Shown: positions 41,361 through 49,386 of the stretch, piece after piece
Numbering within the stretch: the first letter of the stretch is position 1
How the letters are laid out: each line of letters opens with the position of its first letter
Assembly (NCBI RefSeq): GCF_001612725.1
Contig: NZ_BDAZ01000058.1
Location: 1-64,000 of the forward strand
Direction of reading: 5' to 3'
DNA from: Nocardia anaemiae NBRC 100462
Lineage (GTDB): Bacteria; Actinomycetota; Actinomycetes; Mycobacteriales; Mycobacteriaceae
DNA length: 64,000 nt
Position numbers and translations under genes: made by a program
Notes under the pieces: model-generated
What the model was told of the DNA's origin: nothing
Seen by the model: only the letters and a program-made list of their open reading frames with translations
The model's database searches: none

Positions 41361-41370
41361 TCGATTCTCT

Positions 41371-41405
41371 CGAAGCCCGGTGGCCGCAATGGTCACCGGG
41401 CTTCG
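41371..41405. terminator. Strong hairpin terminator
   Basis: CGAAGCCCGGTG (41371-41382) pairs perfectly with CACCGGGCTTCG (41394-41405), a 12-bp stem with an 11-base loop, ten bases after the secreted protein stop. Confidence 0.85.
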
Positions 41406-41477
41406 CGCTTGTTGACACACCTAAGCGAATCGCGGCGATAGTGCACCGTCATGAAAGGACTGTGGTAGACCAAAGCC

Positions 41478-41855
41478 ATGGCGACTGTCGATAATTCGCT
41501 TCGGTCCCGTCCCACAATCCGCCCGGGTCACTCGATCCGGAGCAGACGATCGCGTCGATCGATCCTGTCCATCCGATCGGAAGGCTCGATCCTGTCCATC
41601 GGCTCGGCCTACTCGATCCTATCGATCGGCAGCGTGGGCTCGGTGCTGTCGATCGGGGCCGTCGGCTCGTTCGGCTCGGTGATCTCGTCCTTCTCCATCG
41701 GCAGCCTCGGCTCCGCGTTCTCCGGCATCTCCCGCTGGTCCCTGTTCTCCTGGCGCGGGGACCACGAGGCCCCCGAAAATCGCCCCACCCTCCGCGTCGT
41801 CCCCGACGACGAACCCGAACTGCGGCTGGCCCCCACCTGCCACTGCCAAACCTGA
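41478..41855 (+). CDS. Ser/Gly/Ile repeat protein (SILSIGS repeats)
   Basis: 125 residues. After a basic N-terminus (RSRPTIRPGHSIRSRRSRRS) residues about 28-90 repeat a short motif: SILSIRSEG, SILSIGSAY, SILSIGSVG, SVLSIGAVG, then SFGSVISSFSIGSLGSAFSG. The period is roughly nine residues with aliphatic-Ser alternation, which could form a beta-solenoid or a membrane-embedded beta/glycine-zipper structure. A tail of acidic/basic residues ends with a CHC motif (APTCHCQT). There is no classical signal peptide. No function is assigned. Confidence 0.65.
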   Translation: MATVDNSLRSRPTIRPGHSIRSRRSRRSILSIRSEGSILSIGSAYSILSIGSVGSVLSIGAVGSFGSVISSFSIGSLGSAFSGISRWSLFSWRGDHEAPENRPTLRVVPDDEPELRLAPTCHCQT

Positions 41856-41932
41856 CCGCTCGAGATCAGGTGGAGTCCACGGCGGCATCGTTCGAGAAGC
41901 CGCCGGTTCCCACCTGATCGCGAGCCGCTAGT

Positions 41933-42640
41933 TCACCACTGGCCGTATTCGGCGGCGAGGATGTTGTTGACATCGACGCCGATGCCGTCGATGGCGCGTT
42001 TGTCGATTTCGATCTGGTGCAGGTGCGCGGCGGGGTGTACGAAACCCTTGGGTGTGCCCCAATTGTGCTGCCAATACCAGGAACCCAGGCCCGCGGCCCG
42101 TGCCAGTTCGATGGTCGGCGCATTGGCGTAGATGCCGACGTTCTCTTTGCCGAGCACCGACTCCCAGCCGAGCAGGTACGGCGCGATCATGGTGCCGAAA
42201 TCGGCGGGGCTCGGATTGTCGTCGATGGAGGCGTAGATCGGGCGGTTCTCCGGACCGCCCGCGGCCAGATGCAGTTCCAGACCGCGCTCGGCATGCTTCT
42301 TGCCCGCCTCCAGGCCACCGCGCCAGTCGGCGGTCGGGCCCTTGCCGAACTGATAGTTCGACACGATCGTCAGACCGGCGGCGTGCAGCTGGTCGACCTC
42401 CTTGGCGCGCAATGGCTTCCCCTCCATCCATTCGGCGCCCGGACGGCGATCCGAGACGTAGCGGATGACGCCGAGGTGACCGTCATCCAGGATCGCGCCC
42501 GCGGACGGAACGCCGCCCGCGTAGTCGACCAGGGTGCCGAGCACACCGGCCGCCGAAGCGCGGGGCGCGGCGATTCCGACGGCGGCGGCGGCAGCGGTGT
42601 AGGCGAACAACTGGCGGCGAGACACAGAAATGGAACGCAT
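41933..42640 (-). CDS. Secreted DUF1906 glycoside-hydrolase-like protein
   Basis: 235 residues from the ATG at 42640. A twin-arginine signal SVSRRQLFAYTAAAAAVGIA ends in APRASA. The DUF1906 domain follows: GTLVDYAGGVPSAGAILDDG, VIRYVSDRRPGAEW, LRAKEVDQLHAAGLTIVSNY, GPENRPIYASIDDNPSPADF, SVLGKENVGIYANAPTIELA and SWYWQHNWG. The domain has a TIM-barrel related to GH25-like enzymes and is thought to act on peptidoglycan or related glycans. Tat export implies folding in the cytoplasm. It stands between a repeat protein and a duplicated-domain protein, in no clear operon. Confidence 0.85.
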   Translation of the reverse strand: MRSISVSRRQLFAYTAAAAAVGIAAPRASAAGVLGTLVDYAGGVPSAGAILDDGHLGVIRYVSDRRPGAEWMEGKPLRAKEVDQLHAAGLTIVSNYQFGKGPTADWRGGLEAGKKHAERGLELHLAAGGPENRPIYASIDDNPSPADFGTMIAPYLLGWESVLGKENVGIYANAPTIELARAAGLGSWYWQHNWGTPKGFVHPAAHLHQIEIDKRAIDGIGVDVNNILAAEYGQW

Positions 42641-42820
42641 CGCAGGACTCCTTCGCGCAACCTCGACCATGGACAGGTAGCGTGCCCGGCGCACCTTCCC
42701 CAAGGTTCACTCGAGCGCCGGGAGCCTCGAACGTGCACTAATTTCACCATATTCACATTGGAACCGCTAGACCCACCTGAAACAGGACTTCACATTTGCC
42801 ACACAGGTCAAGGCCTGGTT

Positions 42821-43969
42821 CTAGGCGATCCCGTCGATTCTCGCCGCGACATCGATCGTGCGGCCCGAACTGTCGCTGAGTTCCGCGCGCACCACCTCGG
42901 CCACCTGCGCGACGACCTGCTTCTTTATACCGGCGAGCGCACCGAGGGTGGCCGCCCGCATGCCGTGCGCCTTGAACTCCAGCCGCAGGTCATCGGGTGC
43001 TGGCGGCGGCACATCGACGACGATCAGCAGCGGATCGGCCGCCCGCGCGGTCAACACCAGTGGTATCTCGACATCGGCGCGATAGTGGTTGGCCTTGAGC
43101 ACATCGACGGTTATGTCGAGGCTCACCGGCAGTGTCAGATCGAAGGAGACCGGCTCGTCCGAGCGATCCGTCAGCTGCGGCGTTCGAACATTGCCCTGCA
43201 CCCTGACGGTGGCGGAGTCGCGTGGTCCGGTGCGCAGCGGGCCGACCTCGATGGAACGGCCCGCCATTTGCTCGACAAATTCGAAGACCCGATCGCGGGT
43301 CACGATGCGCGAGAAGAATTGATGTCCGAATTCGTCGTAGCCGATCCAGTCGAAGGCAGCTCGGTCGACGTGCTCGGAACGGACGCCGTTGATGATCGCC
43401 TCGACGTCGAAGACCCGGCCGCGGCGCGCCTGCGGTTCGGCCAGCATCGCATTCACCCGATTGGCGACCTCGCGCTGCACCACCCCGGCGATCGGATCGA
43501 GCAACCATTCCCAGGCCGAGTCGATGGCTTGCGCGCGCAGCACGAAGCTCACATCACGCGAGGTGATCGGCGGGATATCGATGACGATGAGCAGTGGGTG
43601 GGCGGTGCGCGCATGCAGGGTGAGATCGATTTCGGCGACCGCCTCCAGCCGCATTTTCCGCCCACCGAGCAGCACCTTCACCGACATCGTCAGCGGAACA
43701 GTCACCTCGAAGGTGACATGCGGGCCGTTGCGCAGAATGACCGGCCTGCCCACCTTGCCCTCGGCCATGAATCCGGCCAAACCCACTGGTCCGAGGGAAA
43801 ACGGGCCGATTGTGACGCCGTGATCGGTCATCGCGGCGACCGCGGCCTCGATCCGTTCGGCTGTCACCGCGTGCGTGACGAACCGCTCCCCGAAGTCGGC
43901 GTAGTCGATCCACACCGGATCATCGGTCTGTTCCTCGATTGGCAGCATCAGAGTTTCCGAAACCCTCAC
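42821..43969 (-). CDS. Protein with two tandem copies of an unknown lipid-binding-like domain
   Basis: 382 residues built as an internal tandem duplication. Copy 1 (about 18-190) begins WIDYADFGERFVTHAVTAER and has TIGPFSLGPVGLAGFMAEGK, LTMSVKVLLGGRKMRLEAVA and PLLIVIDIPPITSRDVSFVL. Copy 2 (about 200-380) begins FDWIGYDEFGHQFFSRIVTR with SIEVGPLRTGPRDSATVRVQ, SLDITVDVLKANHYRADVEI and PLLIVVDVPPPAPDDLRLEF. Both end in a helix plus a VFDVEAIINGV/TIDVAARIDGI strand. The strand-rich elongated shape recalls BPI/SMP-like lipid-binding folds, but that is only an impression. No signal peptide; function unknown. Confidence 0.65.
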   Translation of the reverse strand: MRVSETLMLPIEEQTDDPVWIDYADFGERFVTHAVTAERIEAAVAAMTDHGVTIGPFSLGPVGLAGFMAEGKVGRPVILRNGPHVTFEVTVPLTMSVKVLLGGRKMRLEAVAEIDLTLHARTAHPLLIVIDIPPITSRDVSFVLRAQAIDSAWEWLLDPIAGVVQREVANRVNAMLAEPQARRGRVFDVEAIINGVRSEHVDRAAFDWIGYDEFGHQFFSRIVTRDRVFEFVEQMAGRSIEVGPLRTGPRDSATVRVQGNVRTPQLTDRSDEPVSFDLTLPVSLDITVDVLKANHYRADVEIPLVLTARAADPLLIVVDVPPPAPDDLRLEFKAHGMRAATLGALAGIKKQVVAQVAEVVRAELSDSSGRTIDVAARIDGIA

Positions 43970-44041
43970 CTCTCAACGGACAACCGACACGGTACGCGAC
44001 GCAGATTTCGGCGAGGTCGGGCCGACATGCCCCCACCCAGA

Positions 44042-44082
44042 GGTCCCTGTCCTGCTGATGAGGGGGTAGCAGGACAGGGACC
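44042..44082. terminator. Strong hairpin terminator
   Basis: GGTCCCTGTCCTGCT (44042-44056) pairs perfectly with AGCAGGACAGGGACC (44068-44082), a 15-bp stem. It lies downstream of the minus-strand CHAP-domain gene and upstream of the duplicated-domain gene, so it should end transcription of the CHAP gene. Confidence 0.88.
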
Positions 44083-44187
44083 CGAAAGACGGCGCTGCCG
44101 GGCGCCGCCTAGTCAATGGTAAGTGCTAGCGGAGGACCCGCCGACAATGCACAGCCACTAGGAAGAACGGCTTGGTTCCCACACTAT

Positions 44188-44793
44188 TCACAAACGACCG
44201 AATCCCACCACCCCCGGCACCTCCGCCAGTGCGAAACGGTGGATCGCGACCTCACCGAATTCATTGCCGCCCATGGTCGTCACGGTCCCGTTCGCCGCCG
44301 TGAGCACGAAATTCGTGTGCTGGCTGAAGGGGCTCCCCTCGGCGTAGAGCAGTACGTCACCGGTGCGCGGCTGATATCCCGAACCGATCGGCGCGAAGCG
44401 GTTCGCGCCCTGGTAGTACTCCTGCAGCGTGTACACGCCCGGAATCCGCCACGATCCGGAATTCGGATTGGCCAGCGGCGCACCCGCCTCCCGCAGCACC
44501 CAGCTGACGAAGTCGGCGCACCACGGTTCGTCGGCCCCCTCGGCGTACTTGGGGCCGTCGCCCGGTGCCGCGAATTCGCGTTCGAGGACCGCGACGATTC
44601 GGCCCTGCGTGAGGTCGAGCCCGGACCTATCGATCGTGGGAAATGCGGTCAAGCGGTCTCCGGCGATCGCGGGTTGTGCGCGATCCTGCCACCAATGCAC
44701 CCCGACGACCCCCGCCACGACCAGCGCGACCAGCACCAGGCCCAGCACCGGCCACCAGTACCGTCGCCCCTCGGCCACCTCGTGTTCGGACAT
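44188..44793 (-). CDS. Membrane-anchored CHAP-like amidase
   Basis: 201 residues from the ATG at 44793, preceded by GGAGGGGGA. A short cytoplasmic N-terminus precedes one membrane helix (YWWPVLGLVLVALVVAGVVG). The periplasmic CHAP-like domain has the catalytic cysteine in EPWCADFVSWVLREAGAPL and the histidine in FSQHTNFVLTAANG, plus YQPRTGDVLLYAEGS. NlpC/P60-superfamily CHAP domains hydrolyse peptidoglycan peptide bonds. It is divergent from the osmoprotectant ABC operon with 212 bases between them. Confidence 0.82.
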   Translation of the reverse strand: MSEHEVAEGRRYWWPVLGLVLVALVVAGVVGVHWWQDRAQPAIAGDRLTAFPTIDRSGLDLTQGRIVAVLEREFAAPGDGPKYAEGADEPWCADFVSWVLREAGAPLANPNSGSWRIPGVYTLQEYYQGANRFAPIGSGYQPRTGDVLLYAEGSPFSQHTNFVLTAANGTVTTMGGNEFGEVAIHRFALAEVPGVVGFGRL

Positions 44794-45005
44794 ATTCCCC
44801 CTCCAGGCTTTCGACTTCTGATCATTAGGACGAACGGATCCGCCTCGAGGTTCCCGCGAATGTGGTTGAGTTTCAAGAGAATGAGTACCGGGCAGTCTCT
44901 CGAAGGCATAGCGGCAGTTGACGATTGCCGCACCGCGAATCTCGTTCCGGCCGAGCGGCCGACGCGATAGTCTCCGAGGACACCGGGCGACGGGGAGGTA
45001 CGGCC

Positions 45006-45656
45006 CTGGACACACTGTGGACGTTCGTGGTGCATCGGCGCGCGCAGCTGGTCACCGATTCGTATTTGCATGTCTCGGCGGTGGTGCAGTCGATACTGCT
45101 CGCGACGATCGTGGCCGTGCTGATCGGCATCCTGGTCTACCGCAGCCCATTCGGATCATCGGTGGCTACGGCGCTGGCCAGCGCGATACTCACCGTTCCA
45201 TCGTTCGCGCTACTCGGGCTGCTGATCCCGTTCCTCGGGCTCGGTGTCGGACCGACGATCACCGCACTGGTGCTCTATGCCCTGCTGCCGATTCTGCGCA
45301 ATACCATCATCGGATTGGCCTCGGTGGATCCGGCGATCGTGGATGCCGCGCGCGGGGTCGGGATGAATCGGCTGCGGGTGCTCGCGCGCATCGAATTGCC
45401 GCTGGCCTGGCCATCGATTCTGACCGGAATGCGGGTCAGCACCCAGATGATCATGGGCATTCTGGCCATCGCCGCCTACGCCAAGGGACCCGGACTCGGC
45501 AATCTGATCTTCTCCGGCCTGGCCCGGCTCGGTAGTCCGAATGCGGTGCCGCAGGCGCTGGTCGGCACGATCCTGATCGTCGTACTCGCGCTGATCCTCG
45601 ATGGGATCTTCGTCATCGTCGGGCGACTCACCACCTCGAGGGGACTACGTGACTGA
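45006..45656 (+). CDS. proW: Osmoprotectant ABC transporter permease (ProW/OpuCB-like)
   Basis: 216 residues if it starts at the CTG 45006, preceded at seven bases by GGGGAGG; no in-frame ATG or GTG with a ribosome site exists before 45027. It has five to six membrane helices: VVQSILLATIVAVLIGILVY, ALASAILTVPSFALLGLLIP and the permease loop DAARGVGMNRLRVLARIELP, which contacts the ATPase. Family: glycine-betaine/carnitine/choline importers. It is the first gene of a four-gene operon, overlapping the ATPase gene by eight bases. Confidence 0.88.
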   Translation: MDTLWTFVVHRRAQLVTDSYLHVSAVVQSILLATIVAVLIGILVYRSPFGSSVATALASAILTVPSFALLGLLIPFLGLGVGPTITALVLYALLPILRNTIIGLASVDPAIVDAARGVGMNRLRVLARIELPLAWPSILTGMRVSTQMIMGILAIAAYAKGPGLGNLIFSGLARLGSPNAVPQALVGTILIVVLALILDGIFVIVGRLTTSRGLRD

Positions 45657-46842
45657 TACCGAAATCCGCAACGACAGTATGACATCGGCGGTATCCGGGG
45701 TGGAGATCGTGCTCGACGAGGTCACCAAACACTATCCCGGACAACGCGATCCGGCGGTGGATCGGGTTTCACTGACCATCCCCGCTGGCGAAATCGTCGT
45801 CCTGGTCGGACCGTCCGGCTGCGGTAAGACCACCACCATGCGCATGATCAACCGGCTCATCGAGCCGACCTCGGGCACCATCACGATCGGCGGACGCGAT
45901 ATCACCGGTGTCGATCCGGACCAATTGCGCAGGGGCATCGGCTATTCCATCCAGCAGGCCGGATTGTTCCCGCATCTGACGGTCGCGAAAAACGTTGCGA
46001 CAGTGCCCGGTCTGATCGGCTGGAACCGCAAGAAGGTCGCCGCGCGGACCGACGAAATGCTCGAGCTGGTCGGCCTCGATCCCGATACCTACCGCCATCG
46101 CTACCCCAGGCAGCTCTCGGGCGGCCAGCAGCAGCGCGTCGGGGTGGCCCGCGCATTGGCGGCCGATCCGCCGGTGCTGTTGATGGACGAGCCGTTCGGC
46201 GCGGTCGATCCGATCACCCGCGGCCTGCTGCAGGACGAGCTGCTGCGCCTGCAATCCGAACTGGGTAAGACCATCGTGTTCGTCACCCACGATTTCAACG
46301 AGGCGGTGAAGCTCGGCGATCGAATCGCGGTGCTGGGCAACCAATCTCGGATTCTGCAATACGACACACCGGCGGCGATACTGGCCGATCCCGCGGATGA
46401 GACAGTGGCCGGTTTCGTCGGCGCGGATGCCTCGCTCAAACAGCTCACCCTGACCCGAGTCCGCGATGTCGAACTCGGCAGCTGCCCAACGGCGCCGGAG
46501 TCCGACCCTGTCGACAATCTCCGCGCCGCGCTGGTCGGACTGGATTGGCCGTGGGCACTGATTCTGGACGCGCAGCAGCGGCCCTTGCGCTGGGTGTCGA
46601 GGCCGCAACTGGCACAGGCGGATTCGTTGCGTGCGGTCGGATCTCCGGTCGGTGAGCAGTTGTCGCTGCAGTCGACACTGCAGGATGCGTTGGAGGCGTT
46701 GCTGGCCGAGCAGACCGCGACGGCGGTCGTCACCGGTCGACGCGGCGAATACGCCGGATTGATCACGATCGATACGCTCGTGGGCCACTTATCGGCCATG
46801 CGCGCCACCCATGCGGGCGCCGATACGGATGCGACGACATGA
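45649..46842 (+). CDS. proV: Osmoprotectant ABC transporter ATPase (ProV-like)
   Basis: 397 residues from a GTG at 45649 after CGAGGGGAC. Walker A is LVGPSGCGKTTTMRMINRL, the signature RQLSGGQQQRVGVARALAAD, Walker B VLLMDEPFGAVDP, and the switch histidine FVTHDFNEAVK. About 100 residues after the ATPase core (from residue ~290) look like one or two CBS motifs (SLQSTLQDALEALLAEQTAT, GEYAGLITIDTLVGHLS), the ionic-strength sensor of ProV/OpuA-type ATPases. It should power betaine or related solute uptake under osmotic stress. Confidence 0.93.
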   Translation: MTDTEIRNDSMTSAVSGVEIVLDEVTKHYPGQRDPAVDRVSLTIPAGEIVVLVGPSGCGKTTTMRMINRLIEPTSGTITIGGRDITGVDPDQLRRGIGYSIQQAGLFPHLTVAKNVATVPGLIGWNRKKVAARTDEMLELVGLDPDTYRHRYPRQLSGGQQQRVGVARALAADPPVLLMDEPFGAVDPITRGLLQDELLRLQSELGKTIVFVTHDFNEAVKLGDRIAVLGNQSRILQYDTPAAILADPADETVAGFVGADASLKQLTLTRVRDVELGSCPTAPESDPVDNLRAALVGLDWPWALILDAQQRPLRWVSRPQLAQADSLRAVGSPVGEQLSLQSTLQDALEALLAEQTATAVVTGRRGEYAGLITIDTLVGHLSAMRATHAGADTDATT

Positions 46843-47618
46843 CCACGGCGACCACGGCACCGGCCACGGCAGCACCGACGACACTTCGGCGGGCAGAACG
46901 CATTCGGCTGCTCGTCCAGCCCGCGCTCGTGCTGGTACTCACCGCGGGCGTGCTGGTGTGGGCATTCCGGCGCGATCTCACCGCCACCCAGCAGGCAAGC
47001 ATCAGCGTATCCAATATCGCGACCGTCACCTGGCAGCATGTGTTGATCACCGCGACCGTCGTGGGGATCGTCATCGCGGTGGCGGTGCCGCTGGGCACAC
47101 TGCTCACCCGGCCCGGATATCGCCGTCTGGCACCGCTTTTCGTCGGTGTCGCCAATGTCGGTGCCGCCGCTCCCGCGATCGGTCTGATCGTGCTGTTCTA
47201 TCTCGCCACCCGCACCACCGGGTTCTGGATCGGCGTCGCGCCGATCGCCTTCTATTCGCTACTTCCGGTGCTGCGCAATACGATTCTCGGCTACCAGCAG
47301 GTGGATCCAGCGGTCACCGATGCCGGACGCGGACAGGGCATGTCGGCGCTGACGGTATTGCGCCGCATCGAATTTCCGCTCGCCATCCCCTATATCCTCG
47401 CCGGGCTGCGCACCTCGCTGGTGTTGGCCGTCGGCACCGCGACGCTGTCGTTCCTGGTGAGCGCGGGCGGTCTCGGCATTCTGATCGATACCGGGTACAA
47501 GCTGCGCGATAACGTCACGCTGGTGGTGGGAGCCGTCCTGGCCGTCGCGCTCGCGCTGCTGGTCGATTGGCTGGGCGCGTTGGCCGAACAGTACTTGGGG
47601 CCGAGGGGGTTGAAGTGA
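46839..47618 (+). CDS. proZ: Osmoprotectant ABC transporter permease (ProZ-like)
   Basis: 259 residues starting four bases before the ATPase stop (ATGA). Helices include LVQPALVLVLTAGVLVWAF, VLITATVVGIVIAVAVPLGT and VGVANVGAAAPAIGLIVLFY; the ATPase-binding loop is DAGRGQGMSALTVLRRIEFP. It is a second permease of the same type as the first gene, as in the ProXVWZ/OpuC arrangement (Rv3756c-Rv3759c in M. tuberculosis). Overlap with the next gene by four bases continues the coupling. Confidence 0.93.
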   Translation: MTTATTAPATAAPTTLRRAERIRLLVQPALVLVLTAGVLVWAFRRDLTATQQASISVSNIATVTWQHVLITATVVGIVIAVAVPLGTLLTRPGYRRLAPLFVGVANVGAAAPAIGLIVLFYLATRTTGFWIGVAPIAFYSLLPVLRNTILGYQQVDPAVTDAGRGQGMSALTVLRRIEFPLAIPYILAGLRTSLVLAVGTATLSFLVSAGGLGILIDTGYKLRDNVTLVVGAVLAVALALLVDWLGALAEQYLGPRGLK

Positions 47619-48580
47619 GGGCGTGGATGCTGGCTCTTGCGGCCGTATTCGCCTTGAGCGCCTGCGGATTACAGTCCGGGAGTGCGGTGCCGCTGCGGGT
47701 GGGTCCGGGCAGTATTCGTCCAGTGCCGGAGCTCGACGGGGTGTCGATTACGGTGGGCTCCAAGGATTTCACCGAGCAGAACATTCTCGGATATCTCATC
47801 GAATTCGCGCTGTCCGCGGCGGGTGCGCAGGTACGGGATCTGACGAATATACAGGGCTCCAACAGTGTTCGCGACGCCCAGCTGCACGGTCAGATCGATA
47901 TCTCCTACGAATACACCGGCACCGGGTGGATCAATTATCTCGGTAACGAGACACCGATTCCGGATGAGGTCGGGCAGTTCGAGGCGGTTCGCGACGCGGA
48001 CCTGGCCGCGCACGGCATCGTGTGGACGGATATGGCCCCGATGAACAACACATACGCGCTGGTGATGAGCGGCAACACCGCGAAGGAAACCGGTGTCGTC
48101 ACGTTGTCCGATTACGCCCGGTTGATCGCCACCGATCCGGCCGCCGCCGCGACATGCGTCGGCACCGAATTCAATGTGCGCCGAGACGGTTATCCCGGAA
48201 TGGCGCGCAAGTACGGTATCGACGTCGGCAAGGTACACAAGCAGATCGTGCAGGATGCGGTGGTCTATCAGGCGACCGCCGACGCCGAGCAGTGCCGGTT
48301 CGGTTCGGTCGCCGCCACCGACGGCCGAATTCCGGCGCTCGGGCTCGTCCTGCTGAAGGACGATCTGGGCTTCTTCCCGAAATACAATGCGGCACTGGTG
48401 ATGCGCAAGTCCTTCGCCGACGCACATCCACAGGTCGCCGACATCATGGCGCCGATATCGAAGAAGCTGACCAATGCGGCGATCACCGAATTGAATCGCC
48501 AGGTCGACCTGGACGGCCGCGAACCCGCCGAGGTAGCGCGGGATTGGATGGTGGCGGAAGGGTTCGTCACTGCTCGCTGA
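47615..48580 (+). CDS. proX: Osmoprotectant ABC transporter binding lipoprotein (ProX-like)
   Basis: 321 residues from a GTG overlapping the upstream stop. The lipoprotein signal is MLALAAVFALSACG with the lipobox LSAC. The family-typical beginning is ITVGSKDFTEQNILGYLIEF, with IQGSNSVRDAQLHGQIDISY EYTGTGW-type segment following, and GTEFNVRRDGYPGMARKYGI later. It binds quaternary amines or similar osmoprotectants outside the membrane and delivers them to the two permeases. A perfect hairpin follows the stop. Confidence 0.93.
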   Translation: MRAWMLALAAVFALSACGLQSGSAVPLRVGPGSIRPVPELDGVSITVGSKDFTEQNILGYLIEFALSAAGAQVRDLTNIQGSNSVRDAQLHGQIDISYEYTGTGWINYLGNETPIPDEVGQFEAVRDADLAAHGIVWTDMAPMNNTYALVMSGNTAKETGVVTLSDYARLIATDPAAAATCVGTEFNVRRDGYPGMARKYGIDVGKVHKQIVQDAVVYQATADAEQCRFGSVAATDGRIPALGLVLLKDDLGFFPKYNAALVMRKSFADAHPQVADIMAPISKKLTNAAITELNRQVDLDGREPAEVARDWMVAEGFVTAR

Positions 48581-48582
48581 AT

Positions 48583-48615
48583 GGGTCTGAGCGTGCGGAC
48601 TGCACGCTCAGACCC
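48583..48615. terminator. Bidirectional hairpin terminator
   Basis: GGGTCTGAGCGTGC (48583-48596) pairs perfectly with GCACGCTCAGACCC (48602-48615), a 14-bp stem with a 5-base loop. It closes the osmoprotectant operon and the convergent DinB/MDMPI-type gene. Confidence 0.88.
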
Positions 48616-48622
48616 GTTCGAA

Positions 48623-49276
48623 TCAGGCCTGCGGATCACGGCCCAGGTAGCGCAGCAACTCGGCGACCGCGGTGTCACCCTCCGCGCCGTCGACGATCGC
48701 GGCGTAGGCACCCCACTGACGCAGTGGCTCAACGATTTCCGCCTCCGGCCCACCGCCGGGAGCCGGGTTCATGGTCCGTGCCGCGGTGAGCAGGTAACCG
48801 GCGAGTTCGTCGTTCAACGGTGACGGCTGTCCGGTCGCGATCGCGATATCCCAGGCGTGCACGGCCGCGTCGAGGGCGCACATGACCGCGGCGACGGGCG
48901 TCGGCAGCGCGCCGTGCGGCAGCGGGGTGGGTACGGTCTCGGTCTCGTCGGTGACGGTGGCCCAGGCGGTCGCGGTCTGCTCGACCGCATCGCGCACCAA
49001 CTCGGCGGCGGTGCCCTCGATGGCGCCGGACGGTGCGAAGGGGTTGTAGCTGGGGCCGATTCCGATACCGAGCGCCGCGGCAAAGGCGAGCTGATCGCCC
49101 GCGGCGTGCTGAATCACCTGCGTGACATCCCATTCCGAGCATGGGGTCGGCAGCTGCCACTGGTCCTCGCCGATGCCCGCGACCACATCGGTCAGCGCGC
49201 GGTAGGAGGTGGCGAGGACATCGCGCCAGACCGGGCGCAGGGTCGCGGTGGCGTCGGCGGCAGTGGTGATGTTCAT
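48623..49276 (-). CDS. DinB/MDMPI-type protein (TIGR03086 family)
   Basis: 217 residues. The N-terminal four-helix bundle contains the motif LPTPCSEWDVTQVIQHAAGD, with the metal-binding histidine, and later ALDAAVHAWDIAIATGQP with the second. This is the TIGR03086 group of DinB/mycothiol-dependent maleylpyruvate-isomerase-like proteins, a family abundant in mycothiol producers; its members probably are thiol-dependent transferases or isomerases. It is divergent from the WYL regulator at 49387, which may control it. Confidence 0.88.
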   Translation of the reverse strand: MNITTAADATATLRPVWRDVLATSYRALTDVVAGIGEDQWQLPTPCSEWDVTQVIQHAAGDQLAFAAALGIGIGPSYNPFAPSGAIEGTAAELVRDAVEQTATAWATVTDETETVPTPLPHGALPTPVAAVMCALDAAVHAWDIAIATGQPSPLNDELAGYLLTAARTMNPAPGGGPEAEIVEPLRQWGAYAAIVDGAEGDTAVAELLRYLGRDPQA

Positions 49277-49386
49277 GGCTGGCCTTTCTCGGTCCTTCTT
49301 GCTGATGTCACCAAGCCTATGCGGCTATTAGGCTAGATTCGTTCCTAATACATCGGCTTCATCCAAAAAGATTTCCGGAGGCGACG

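Noticed and set aside
42017..44122. A 701-codon plus-strand open frame
   Set aside because: It covers the DUF1906 and duplicated-domain genes in antisense and has no protein-like blocks.
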